Shown in pieces: positions 32,795-40,730 of a DNA stretch of 64,000 nucleotides; the stretch's first letter is position 1, and every line of letters begins with the position of its first letter. The DNA lies in the NCBI GenBank assembly GCA_021730285.1, contig CP082962.1, positions 3,224,001-3,288,000 of the forward strand, written 5' to 3'. Origin of the DNA: Desulfovibrio sp. JY (GTDB lineage: Bacteria > Desulfobacterota > Desulfovibrionia > Desulfovibrionales > Desulfovibrionaceae). Under the pieces are notes generated by a model. It saw nothing but the letters and a program-made list of their open reading frames with translations. It had not been told where the DNA came from and did no database searches. A program made the translations under genes and the position numbers.

Positions 32795-33823
32795 CTATTC
32801 TTCCCTGTGGATCCAATCCGAGGAAAAGTCCTCGATGCGTTTGGACAGGTGTTCCTTGAGTTTTTCCAGGAGACGGGCCTCGATTTGCCGCACGCGCTCC
32901 CGGGTGATGCCGTATTTGGCCCCGATCTCCCGCAGGGTCACCGGGGAGTCGGACAGGATGCGGTTATCGAGCAGATCGAGTTCCTTTTCATTGAGCGAGG
33001 GCCGGATGGTCTGGATGTGTTTCTCGAGCTGGTGCGATATTTCGTCGCCGGCCAGAATCTCCTCGATGCCGGGGGTGAGCGCCGGCAGAAAGTCCAGGCG
33101 GGTGGACGTGGAATCCTCGCCAAGCGACACGTCGAGGGACAGGTCGTTGCCGCTTAGGCGCTGGTCCATTTCCACGATGTCGGACTCGGTGACGTTTAAG
33201 GCCTCGGAGAGCTGGGAGTTGCTCGGGTCGAACCCCAGGTTCTGGAGCCGGTGGCGTTCCTTGTTCAGGTTGTAGAACAACTTGCGCTGGGCCTGGGTGG
33301 TCCCGATTTTCACCATGCGCCAGTTGTCCATGATGTATTTGAGGATATAGGCCTTGATCCAGTAGGCGGCGTAATAGGAGAACTTGATGCCCTTGTCGGG
33401 GTCGAACTTGGTCACGGCGCGCATGAGGCCGACATTGCCTTCCTGGATGAGGTCGAGCACGTTTTGCATCCAGCGGCGCTGAAAGTCCATGGCGATTTTG
33501 ACCACCAGTCGCAGATGGGAGGAGATGAGGCGGAAGGCCGCCTTCTCGTCGCCCGAGTCCCGCACGCGCCGGGCCAGTTCCTGCTCCTCCTCGGGCTTGA
33601 GCATCGGAAATTTGCCGATCTCGCGCAAATAGAGCTGGAGCGGGTCGCGGGTGGAAAGCGAACCGGAGGAGCCGGCCCGAGGGGCCGGCAGCCGAAAATC
33701 GTCAACAGGTTCGACGTCGAGGATCTTCTCTTCGGCGTCGTCCGGGGCCTCTTCCTGCTCCGTGTCGTCGATGTCGATGTCGGCGTCGTCTGGCGAAATA
33801 TCTTGATCGTCTCGATGTTCCAT
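32795..33823 (-). CDS. rpoH: RNA polymerase sigma factor, RpoH (sigma-32) type
   Basis: This sigma-70-family factor has regions 1.2 to 4.2. Region 2 reads DLIQEGNVGLMRAVTKFDPDKGIKFSYYAAYWIKAYILKYIMDNW. The RpoH-box-like stretch TQAQRKLFYNLNKERHRL and a region-4 helix-turn-helix (VTLREIGAKYGITRERVRQIEARLLEKLKEHL) follow. The N-terminus carries an unusual acidic stretch of about 40 residues (DDADIDIDDTEQEEAPDDAEEK) before region 1.2, which E. coli RpoH lacks. The length is 342 residues. It is divergent from metH. cbpA-cbpM and clpB, typical heat-shock clients, are in the same window. No heat-sensing RNA structure could be judged by eye. Confidence 0.85.
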   Translation of the reverse strand: MEHRDDQDISPDDADIDIDDTEQEEAPDDAEEKILDVEPVDDFRLPAPRAGSSGSLSTRDPLQLYLREIGKFPMLKPEEEQELARRVRDSGDEKAAFRLISSHLRLVVKIAMDFQRRWMQNVLDLIQEGNVGLMRAVTKFDPDKGIKFSYYAAYWIKAYILKYIMDNWRMVKIGTTQAQRKLFYNLNKERHRLQNLGFDPSNSQLSEALNVTESDIVEMDQRLSGNDLSLDVSLGEDSTSTRLDFLPALTPGIEEILAGDEISHQLEKHIQTIRPSLNEKELDLLDNRILSDSPVTLREIGAKYGITRERVRQIEARLLEKLKEHLSKRIEDFSSDWIHREE

Positions 33824-33966
33824 CGGATAAAGGCCGGGTTAGATGGTGCGGGCGGGCGCGCGGTCGGCCGCGAACAAGGCGTGGCGCTCCCGCCTGGAAG
33901 CGCCGTCTCGCATGCCTATCTTGTACTGTAAAGTTTTGATTTGTCCTTTTCAACGATTTTCAGTAG

Positions 33967-33999
33967 ACCGGCCGCGTTTCCTGCCGCCGCGCGGCCGGT
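33967..33999 (+). promoter_or_regulatory. Leader hairpin upstream of metH
   Basis: A perfect 10-bp stem (ACCGGCCGCG with CGCGGCCGGT) around a 13-base loop ends 25 bases before the metH GTG start. It has no following T-run, so it is more likely a leader structure than a terminator. It does not match SAM, SAH or cobalamin riboswitch patterns that I know. Confidence 0.4.
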
Positions 34000-34024
34000 T
34001 GAACAAGACTTTCAAGGAGATGCC

Positions 34025-36430
34025 GTGGGTGATTTCAGAAAAGCGCTGACGGATGCAGGCCTCCTCGTTTTCGACGGGGCCATGGGCACGCTGCTGCAGG
34101 GACGGGGACTCGCTCCGGGGCAGTCGCCGGAACTTTTCGGACTGGCCCATCCCGAGGCCATCGTGGCCACCCACCGGGAATACATCGAAGCCGGGTCCCG
34201 TGTCATCACCGCCAACACCTTCGGCGGTTCCCGGTTCAAGCTGCCCGCCGGCACGGACGTTGTCGCGCTCAACCGCGAGATGGCGCGTCTGGCCCGGCAA
34301 GCGGCCGGGGACACGGCCTTTGTCGCCGGATCGGTCGGCCCGACGGGCCAGTTCGTCGCACCCTTGGGCAAAGTGACGCTGCGCGAGCTCGTGGCCGCCT
34401 TTGCCGAGCAGATTCGCGGCCTGGCCGCGGGCGGCTGCGACCTGATCGTCGGCGAGACCCATTTCGACGTGGCCGAGGCCAAGGCGCTGGTGCTGGCCTG
34501 CCGCGAGGTCTGCGACCTGCCCGTGGCCGTGTGCATGACCTACGAGGGCGCGGCCAGCCTCACCGGTTCCGCGCCGGAGGTCTTCGCCGACGCCATGGAG
34601 AATCTGGGCGTCGACCTCATAGGCGTCAACTGCGGCGCCGGCCCGGACGACATGCGCCTTGTGGGCGAAGTCTATTCCCGGCGCCTGTCCACGCCCTTTT
34701 TCGTCAAGCCCAACGCCGGCATGCCGCGTCTGGAAAACGGCAAGACCGTCTTTCCCATGGGCCCGGAGGAATTCGCCGAGAAAACGGCCCGCTTCGCCGA
34801 TCTCGGGGCCAAGGCCCTTTCCGGCTGCTGCGGCACCACCCCGGCCCACATTGCGGCCCTGGCCAAGGCGCTTTCCGGGCGCTCCTGGACACGGCCCGAG
34901 GCCCCGGACCGGTCGGTCCTGGCCGTCACCTCCCGGGCCCTGACCGTCACCCTCGGCGGCACAAGCCCCTGCGCCGTCATCGGCGAGCGCATCAACCCCA
35001 CCGGCAAGGCGGAGCTGGCCGCTGAACTCGTGGCCGGGGAATATACGAAAGCCCTGGCCTTTGCCGAGGAGCAGGCGGCCGCCGGCGCGTCCATTCTCGA
35101 CGTCAACGTGGGTGCGCCCATGGTCGACGAGACCAGGACGCTTCCCGGACTGGCCCTTGAATTGACCAAGCGCCAGCGCCTGCCGCTGTGCCTCGATTCC
35201 AACAACGCCGAGGCGCTGACCAACGCGCTTTGGGCCTCGCCGGCAACACCCCTGGTCAATTCCATCAGCGGCGAGCCCGGCCGCATGGAGCTTTTGGGAC
35301 CCCTCTGCCGCGATCACGGCGCGCCGTTTATTCTGCTGCCGCTCAAGGGACGCAAGCTGCCGGTCACGGCCGCCGAGCGCCTGGCCATCATCGAGGAACT
35401 GCTCGCCCAGGCCGAATCTCTGCGCATCCCCAAAAGGCTGATCCTGGTCGACGCCCTGGCGCTCACCGTGTCCTCCAAGGCCGAGGCGGCCCTCGCCTGC
35501 CTGGAGACCATCCGCCACTGCCGCGACGCCTGGGGGTTGCCCACGGTCCTTGGCCTGTCCAACATTTCCTTCGGCCTGCCGGCCCGGGAGCTGGTCAACG
35601 CCGCCTTTTTCGCCATGTGTCTGGGGGCCGGGCTTTCGGCCGCCATCGCCAACCCCAACGTGGCCCGGCTCATGGAGACCGGCGCGGCCTGCGAAGTGTT
35701 GCTGGCCCGCGATCCCCAGGCCGGCCGGTTCATCGAGCGCTACGCCGGCTGGAAATCGTCCCCCGGCGGCGGGTCCGCTCCGGCGGCCGCAGCGAAAGAC
35801 GAGACGGGCGGCAGCCCCCTGCGCCAGGCCGTCATCAAGGGCCGCCGGGCCGAGCTCGACGGACTCATCGATGCCGCCCTGGCCGAGGGACGCGACCCGG
35901 CCGCCATTTTGAGCGAGGAGCTTATCCCCGGCATCATGGAAGTGGGCGAGCGCTACGAGCGCAAGGAATTTTTCCTGCCCCAGCTGCTCGTCGCCGCCGA
36001 GACCATGCGCGCCGGGTTCACCCGCCTCGAGCCGCTTCTGGCCGAAACGTCCGGAGCCGAGAAGGCCCGCATCGTCATGGCCACGGTCGAGGGCGACATT
36101 CACGACATCGGCAAGAACATCGTGTGCCTGATGCTCAAAAACCACGGCTTCGAGGTCATCGACCTGGGCAAGGATGTGCCCGCCGCGCGTATCGTGGACG
36201 AGGCCCAGGCCTGCAAGGCCGACATCATCGGCCTCTCGGCGCTTATGACCACCACCATGGTGCGCATGGAAGACACCGTGCGCCTGGTCAAGGAGCGGGG
36301 GCTTGCGACCAAGGTCATGGTTGGCGGGGCCGTGGTGACCGCCGCCTTCGCCAAGTCCATCGGCGCCGACGCCCACGCCGCAGACGCCGTGGACGCCGTC
36401 CGCCAGGCCAAGGCCCTCATCGGCGGGTAG
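34025..36430 (+). CDS. metH: Cobalamin-dependent methionine synthase lacking the activation domain
   Basis: This enzyme transfers the methyl group of methyltetrahydrofolate to homocysteine through cobalamin. Domains in order are a homocysteine-binding barrel (DGAMGTLLQGRG; zinc cysteines in GVNCGAGP and SGCCGTTPAH), a pterin-binding barrel (GERINPTGKAELAAEL, ILDVNVGAP), a cobalamin cap helical domain (~610-690), and a cobalamin-binding Rossmann domain with DIHDIGKNIV. It ends right after that domain at 801 residues, against about 1200 for enzymes with a C-terminal SAM-dependent reactivation domain. It must therefore rely on another protein for reductive reactivation, or work under strictly low-potential conditions. 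The start is GTG at 34025, five bases after AAGGAGA. Confidence 0.93.
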   Translation: MGDFRKALTDAGLLVFDGAMGTLLQGRGLAPGQSPELFGLAHPEAIVATHREYIEAGSRVITANTFGGSRFKLPAGTDVVALNREMARLARQAAGDTAFVAGSVGPTGQFVAPLGKVTLRELVAAFAEQIRGLAAGGCDLIVGETHFDVAEAKALVLACREVCDLPVAVCMTYEGAASLTGSAPEVFADAMENLGVDLIGVNCGAGPDDMRLVGEVYSRRLSTPFFVKPNAGMPRLENGKTVFPMGPEEFAEKTARFADLGAKALSGCCGTTPAHIAALAKALSGRSWTRPEAPDRSVLAVTSRALTVTLGGTSPCAVIGERINPTGKAELAAELVAGEYTKALAFAEEQAAAGASILDVNVGAPMVDETRTLPGLALELTKRQRLPLCLDSNNAEALTNALWASPATPLVNSISGEPGRMELLGPLCRDHGAPFILLPLKGRKLPVTAAERLAIIEELLAQAESLRIPKRLILVDALALTVSSKAEAALACLETIRHCRDAWGLPTVLGLSNISFGLPARELVNAAFFAMCLGAGLSAAIANPNVARLMETGAACEVLLARDPQAGRFIERYAGWKSSPGGGSAPAAAAKDETGGSPLRQAVIKGRRAELDGLIDAALAEGRDPAAILSEELIPGIMEVGERYERKEFFLPQLLVAAETMRAGFTRLEPLLAETSGAEKARIVMATVEGDIHDIGKNIVCLMLKNHGFEVIDLGKDVPAARIVDEAQACKADIIGLSALMTTTMVRMEDTVRLVKERGLATKVMVGGAVVTAAFAKSIGADAHAADAVDAVRQAKALIGG

Positions 36431-36451
36431 GAAAAGAGAGGGGAAGAGGAT

Positions 36452-36522
36452 GCGAGAGGGGAAACCCTTTCAAGAAAGGGTTCTCCCCTCTCGCGCTCTC
36501 CCCTTCCTCAAGTTTTCAAAGG
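36452..36522 (+). repeat. Family-A intergenic hairpin, copy 10
   Basis: The hairpin at 36452-36494 has arms GCGAGAGGGGAAACCC and its near-complement, followed by the tail GCTCTCCCCTTCCTCAAG. It lies just after metH, paired with family-B copy 4. Confidence 0.9.
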
Positions 36523-36558
36523 GTGTGGGGCGCTAGAGTTAATGGCGTGTTATCGTTA

Positions 36559-36619
36559 AAAGTCTTTGGAAAGGGGGCCTGGGGGGAGAACCTTTCGAAA
36601 GACAAGGTTTCCCCCCAGG
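36559..36619 (+). repeat. Family-B intergenic hairpin, copy 4
   Basis: The lead-in AAAGTCTTTGGAAAGGGGG is followed by a hairpin at 36578-36619 with arms CCTGGGGGGAGAACC and GGTTTCCCCCCAGG. Compared with copies 1 and 2, C-G in the outer stem has become T-A on both sides, a compensated change. Confidence 0.85.
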
Positions 36620-36696
36620 TTCATTTATCCTAAAAGCATCTGGCACGGGGCGGGCGTGCGCGTCCGCGCCGGAGTCGTTATTTCGGAGGATTATCC

Positions 36697-37173
36697 TTGC
36701 GCAAACGCATAGTTTTTTTCATGCTGGCCTTGCTGCTTGCGACGGTATCACGCGGGCTGGCCCAGGATGCCGGCCCGATCAAGGGGCAGGGCGTGCTCGA
36801 CGCCATTGTAGCCGCCCAGGGCAAGGTTGTGGTGGTGGACTTTTTCGCCTCCTGGTGCCGTCCCTGCCTGATGGAGATTCCGGACTTCATCGAGGCCCGC
36901 AAGCACTATCCGGCCGACAAGGTTGTTTTTATCGGCATCTCTCTCGACCAGGACAAGGGGGAGTATTTCCGCTTCGTCAAGCAGACGCCGTTCAATTTCC
37001 CGGTGCATCTGGCCGACCCGGACGTGCTGTCCACCTTCGGGGTCAAGATGATCCCCAAGACGCTCATTTACGACGGCAAGGGGCAACAGGCGGTCAACCA
37101 TGCCGGGTACATGCCCGGCGACATGCTGCGGCAGTCCATAGAGACCCTGCTTAAAAAAGACATTGGTTCATGA
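36697..37173 (+). CDS. TlpA/ResA-like exported thiol-disulfide protein
   Basis: This periplasmic thioredoxin-fold protein has a signal peptide (residues 1-22, FFMLALLLATVSRGLAQ) and the redox centre FFASWCRPCLMEIP at residues ~49-62. The cis-Pro region KMIPKTLIYD is intact. The length is 158 residues. The start codon is TTG, chosen because a perfect GGAGGA lies seven bases upstream and no ATG gives a whole signal peptide. It overlaps the next gene by four bases (ATGA). Members of this family reduce apocytochrome or other periplasmic disulfides; the target here is unknown. Confidence 0.88.
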   Translation: MRKRIVFFMLALLLATVSRGLAQDAGPIKGQGVLDAIVAAQGKVVVVDFFASWCRPCLMEIPDFIEARKHYPADKVVFIGISLDQDKGEYFRFVKQTPFNFPVHLADPDVLSTFGVKMIPKTLIYDGKGQQAVNHAGYMPGDMLRQSIETLLKKDIGS

Positions 37174-37637
37174 GCAATTTTTTCATCCGCAAGGCGAGAA
37201 TCCAGGACGTCAAGCAGATCCACGCGCTGCTGATGCACTGCGCCAAGAAGGAATTCCTGCTGCCGCGCTCGTTCAATCAGCTTTACAGCCATCTGCGCGA
37301 CTTTTTCGTTCTGGCCGGCCACGACATTCCGGGCATCCTCGGCTGCTGCGCCCTGTCCATCACCTGGGAGGATATCGCCGAGATACGCTCCCTGGCCGTG
37401 AGCGAGGAAATCCAGAAGCATGGCTGGGGCGGCAAGCTGGTGGAGGCCTGCCTGTCCGACGCGGTCACGCTTGGCATTTACAAGGTTTTCACCCTGACCT
37501 ATCGGCCGCATTTCTTCGAGCGCCTGGGATTTGCTCCGGCGGAGAAGGAACAGTTGCCCCAAAAGGTCTGGGCCGATTGCATCAACTGCCCGAAATTTCC
37601 CGAGTGCGACGAACACGCGCTGATCATGGAAATGTAG
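37170..37637 (+). CDS. GNAT acetyltransferase resembling short-form N-acetylglutamate synthase
   Basis: This single GNAT domain of 155 residues has the motif for acetyl-CoA binding (SLAVSEEIQKHGWGGKLVEACLSDAVTLGI), in which the usual GxG follows the Q-K-H-G pattern. The start MSNFFIRKARIQDVKQIHALL resembles short-form ArgA, which makes N-acetylglutamate in arginine biosynthesis. A C-terminal cysteine cluster (CINCPKFPEC) is notable and could bind a metal or act as a redox switch. The gene begins inside the stop of the TlpA-like gene. ArgA function is likely but not proven. Confidence 0.75.
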   Translation: MSNFFIRKARIQDVKQIHALLMHCAKKEFLLPRSFNQLYSHLRDFFVLAGHDIPGILGCCALSITWEDIAEIRSLAVSEEIQKHGWGGKLVEACLSDAVTLGIYKVFTLTYRPHFFERLGFAPAEKEQLPQKVWADCINCPKFPECDEHALIMEM

Positions 37638-37669
37638 GCGCGAAACGGAAAAGGCGATTGCAAAGCGAC

Positions 37670-38188
37670 ATGGCGGAGACATTGCGCGAGGTGTTCGGCG
37701 AAGCGGCCATTGCGGCGCGGGTGGCCGAACTTGGTCGGGAGGTGTCGGCCCATTACGCCGGCAAGGACGTGGTCATGGTCGGCGTGCTCAAGGGCGCGCT
37801 GCCTTTCATGGCTGATCTGCTGCGGGCCCTGGATTTCTGCCCGGTGCTCGATTTCATTCGGGTGGCCAGCTACGGCTCGGACACCGCACCCGGGCAGCTG
37901 CGGTTTCTCATGGACCTGCAAAGCGACATCGCCGGCCGTCATGTCCTCCTGGTGGAGGATATCGTGGACACCGGCCGCAGCCTGTCCTATCTCTTGGACA
38001 TCCTGTCGCGGCGCAATCCGGCCAGCATCAAGATATGCACCTTTCTGGACAAGGCCTATCGCCGCGAGGTGGACGTGACCGCGGATTTTGTGGGCTTCCC
38101 GGCGCCCCCTGTCTATCTTGTGGGCTACGGTATGGACATCGGGGAACGGTTGCGCCGACTGCGCGGTGTGTACGAGTTGATCGGGTAG
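37670..38188 (+). CDS. hpt: Hypoxanthine phosphoribosyltransferase
   Basis: This purine-salvage enzyme converts hypoxanthine or guanine to the nucleotide using PRPP. The PRPP signature HVLLVEDIVDTGRSLSYLL and the flexible-loop ASYGSD are clear. VVMVGVLKGALPFMADL and VGYGMDIGERLRRLRGVYEL complete the family pattern. The length is 172 residues from the ATG at 37670. A TTG at 37658 with AAAGG before it is an alternative start that adds four residues. It follows the GNAT gene by 32 bases. Confidence 0.93.
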   Translation: MAETLREVFGEAAIAARVAELGREVSAHYAGKDVVMVGVLKGALPFMADLLRALDFCPVLDFIRVASYGSDTAPGQLRFLMDLQSDIAGRHVLLVEDIVDTGRSLSYLLDILSRRNPASIKICTFLDKAYRREVDVTADFVGFPAPPVYLVGYGMDIGERLRRLRGVYELIG

Positions 38189-38204
38189 CGTGCGGCCTTA
38201 TAAT
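38177..38204 (+). promoter_or_regulatory. Sigma-70-type promoter of the DUF3426-radA unit
   Basis: TTGATC and a perfect TATAAT are spaced by 16 bases. The -35 box lies inside the last codons of hpt, and transcription would start about 38 bases before the zinc-ribbon gene. Confidence 0.6.
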
Positions 38205-38248
38205 TGCATAGCGTGACCCAAACCGTAACCGGCATGGGATAGACCGTC

Positions 38249-39304
38249 ATGATAGTACAGTGCCCGAATTGCCAGTCCAAGTTCAATCTGCCCGATGACC
38301 GGCTTGGTCCGGACGGCGCCAAGCTGCGCTGCGGCAAATGCCGCCAGGTGTTCCATGTCGATCCTCCGGCTCCGGCCGCGCCGCCCGTTTCGGAGGACCT
38401 GTCGGATTTCGATTTTCCCGACGACATGGCCGAAACGCCGGCCGCCGCCGCCGAGACGGAGAAGTCCGCCGCGCCCGGAGCCCGGGCCGATCAGGCCGCT
38501 TCCGACGAAGCGCCGCCCGATCTCTTTCATTCCGAGTCCTATGAAGCCTCGGCCGAGGAAGAGACTCCCGAGGAAGATCTCGACACCGGCCCGGTCAAGC
38601 CGGGATTCAGCCTCGACGACGTTGCCGACATTCCGCTGCCCGGCAGCACGGTGTCAAAAGACCGACGCCGTCGCATCGGCATCATCCTCGGCGCCATCGT
38701 GCTGGTGCTCGCGGCCACGCTGGCCGCCATCTATTTCCTGGATCTGATGCCGGGGGCGAAGTCCGTCAAGCCGGGCGCGACGCCGCCGGCGGCCGAGGCC
38801 CCGGCCACGCCGGAAAAGGGCGCGACGGCCGAAAAGGCCGAGAAGGCCGCGCCGGAGAAGCCCGCTGCCGCCGAGGGGGAGGGCGCGAAAAAGCCCGAGG
38901 AGACGGCCAAGGTCAAGGACATCATGCTGCAAAACGTCCGCCAGTACTACGTGTCCAACGAGAAGGCGGGGCAGCTTTTCGTGATCGAGGGCAAGGCGGT
39001 CAACAATTTCAAGACGCCCAAGGAAATGATCAAGCTCGAGGCGACGCTCTTCGACGAGAAGGGCGGTTCCCTGGCCACCCAGGAAGAGCTGGCCGGCAAC
39101 ACGGTGTCGCTTTTCCAGCTGCAGGTCATGACCCGGGACGAGCTGAAAAACGCCCTGGCTTCCCAGGTCGGCGTGCTCACCAACAACACCAACATCGCCC
39201 CGGGCGGCGAAGCGCCTTTCATGATCGTCTTTTTCGATCCGCCCGAAGCGGTCAAGGAATTCGGCGTCAAGGTCATCGACGCCAAGGACCCGCCCCGCCA
39301 GTAG
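38249..39304 (+). CDS. Zinc-ribbon DUF3426 membrane protein
   Basis: The N-terminus is an MJ0042-type zinc ribbon (VQCPNCQSKFNLPDDRLGPDGAKLRCGKCRQVFHV, with the two CxxC pairs). A disordered acidic stretch of about 90 residues is followed by one membrane segment (IGIILGAIVLVLAATLAAIYFLDL, near residue 137). An Ala/Pro/Lys/Glu linker follows, then a periplasmic DUF3426 domain ending DPPRQ. The length is 351 residues. Role is unknown in the family. It lies 14 bases upstream of radA, and the pair shares a promoter overlapping hpt. Confidence 0.82.
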   Translation: MIVQCPNCQSKFNLPDDRLGPDGAKLRCGKCRQVFHVDPPAPAAPPVSEDLSDFDFPDDMAETPAAAAETEKSAAPGARADQAASDEAPPDLFHSESYEASAEEETPEEDLDTGPVKPGFSLDDVADIPLPGSTVSKDRRRRIGIILGAIVLVLAATLAAIYFLDLMPGAKSVKPGATPPAAEAPATPEKGATAEKAEKAAPEKPAAAEGEGAKKPEETAKVKDIMLQNVRQYYVSNEKAGQLFVIEGKAVNNFKTPKEMIKLEATLFDEKGGSLATQEELAGNTVSLFQLQVMTRDELKNALASQVGVLTNNTNIAPGGEAPFMIVFFDPPEAVKEFGVKVIDAKDPPRQ

Positions 39305-39318
39305 CGGCGGCAACGCGC

Positions 39319-40659
39319 ATGGCGGCCAAGGCCAAGAAGATTTTCACCTGTTCGGCCTGCGGCGGGGTGTCCCCCACCTGGCGGGGGCAGTGTCCCCGCT
39401 GCGGGGCCTGGAACACCCTCGTCGAAGGCGTGGCCGGTCCGGGCGGTTCCCGGGCGCTGGCCGCGGCGTCCGCCACGCCCGTGCCGCTCGGCAGCCATCC
39501 GGGCGAGGATTTCACCCCCGCATCGACCGGCATCGACGGCCTGGACCGGGTGCTCGGCGGCGGGCTGACCCCGGGCGGGGCCGTGCTGCTGGGCGGCGAA
39601 CCGGGCATCGGCAAGTCCACGCTGCTGCTGCAATTGGCCGGCCTTGCCGCTGCCGCCGGCCGGCGCGTGGTGTACGTTTCGGGCGAGGAATCCCTGCCGC
39701 AGCTGAAGGCCCGGGCCGAACGCCTGGGTGTGCTGCACGACGGGCTGCTCGCCGCCGCCACCACCGATGCCGGCGCGGTGGTCGATATTCTCGGCGCGAC
39801 GCCGGCCCCTGACCTCGTCATCCTCGATTCCGTCCAGACCATGCATGTTTCCGGTGTGGAAGGCGCTCCCGGCTCCGTTTCCCAGGTGCGCGGCGTGGCG
39901 GCCTCCTGCGTGGAGGCGGCCAAGCGCGGCCAGGCCTGCCTCATGCTCGTCGGCCACGTGACCAAGGACGGCCAGATTGCCGGGCCCAAGCTCCTGGAGC
40001 ACATGGTCGACACCGTGCTCTACCTCGAAGGCGAGCGCCGACATCTTTTCCGCATCCTGCGCGTGCTCAAAAACCGCTACGGCCCCACCGACGAACTGCT
40101 GGTCATGGAAATGCGCGAGCGGGGGCTTTCGGAAGTTCCCGATCCGTCCACGTTTTTCCTGGGCGACCGCGATCCGGCCGTGTCCGGCTCGGCCGTGGTC
40201 ATGGCTGTGGAAGGCCGCCGGCCCTTTGCCGTGGAGGTCCAGGCGCTGGCCGCCAAATCCTTTTTGTCCATGCCCCGCCGGGCGGCGCTGGGGCTCGACG
40301 TCGGCCGGCTGCACCTGCTTTTGGCGGTTCTGGAAAAGCGTCTGCGCTTAAACCTCGGCCAGGTGGACCTCTACGCCAAGATCGGGGGCGGGCTCAAAAT
40401 CCCCGACCCGGGACTGGATCTCGGCATCGCCGCCGCCGTGCTGTCCTCGTTTTACGACCGGCCGCTGCCGGCCGGGGCGGTCTTTTGGGGCGAGGTGGAC
40501 CTGTCGGGGCGCATCCGGCCCGCGGCCGGCCATGACACGCGCCTCAAGCAGGCCGAGCGCCTGGGCTACGGCCCCATCCTGTGCCCCAACGCCGCCGGGC
40601 GCGGGCACAAGGTCGAAACCCTGCCCGATCTGGCGCGCCTGCTTTTCGCCAAAGCGTGA
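39319..40659 (+). CDS. radA: DNA repair protein RadA
   Basis: This helicase promotes branch migration in homologous recombination. The order of elements is complete: an N-terminal C4 zinc motif (CSACGGVSPTWRGQCPRCG), a RecA-like ATPase with Walker A GGEPGIGKSTLL and Walker B LVILDSVQT, the RadA-specific motif LKNRYGPTDE, and a C-terminal Lon-protease-like domain (SAVVMAVEGRRPFAVEVQAL to the end). The length of 446 residues is typical. Confidence 0.96.
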   Translation: MAAKAKKIFTCSACGGVSPTWRGQCPRCGAWNTLVEGVAGPGGSRALAAASATPVPLGSHPGEDFTPASTGIDGLDRVLGGGLTPGGAVLLGGEPGIGKSTLLLQLAGLAAAAGRRVVYVSGEESLPQLKARAERLGVLHDGLLAAATTDAGAVVDILGATPAPDLVILDSVQTMHVSGVEGAPGSVSQVRGVAASCVEAAKRGQACLMLVGHVTKDGQIAGPKLLEHMVDTVLYLEGERRHLFRILRVLKNRYGPTDELLVMEMRERGLSEVPDPSTFFLGDRDPAVSGSAVVMAVEGRRPFAVEVQALAAKSFLSMPRRAALGLDVGRLHLLLAVLEKRLRLNLGQVDLYAKIGGGLKIPDPGLDLGIAAAVLSSFYDRPLPAGAVFWGEVDLSGRIRPAAGHDTRLKQAERLGYGPILCPNAAGRGHKVETLPDLARLLFAKA

Positions 40660-40690
40660 GACGCGGAGCGCATCCGGCTGTCATCGTGAT

Positions 40691-40719
40691 TTGACCCTTC
40701 CTTGAGATTGGTGCATACA
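40691..40719 (+). promoter_or_regulatory. Candidate treZ promoter
   Basis: TTGACC is followed, 17 bases on, by CATACA (partial -10 match). Transcription would start at or within a few bases of the treZ ATG at 40727, implying a leaderless or near-leaderless message. No ribosome site is seen before that ATG, which agrees with this. Confidence 0.35.
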
Positions 40720-40730
40720 AATATGTATGC
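40713..40730. promoter_or_regulatory. Palindrome overlapping treZ start (candidate operator)
   Basis: GCATAC and GTATGC flank six AT bases, forming an 18-base perfect dyad that covers the -10 region and the start codon of treZ. A repressor bound here would block the trehalose operon. Its identity is unknown. Confidence 0.5.

Noticed and set aside
33824-34024. Cobalamin, SAM or SAH riboswitch before metH
   Set aside because: The leader is short and shows only one simple 10-bp hairpin. None of the conserved boxes of those riboswitches was found.
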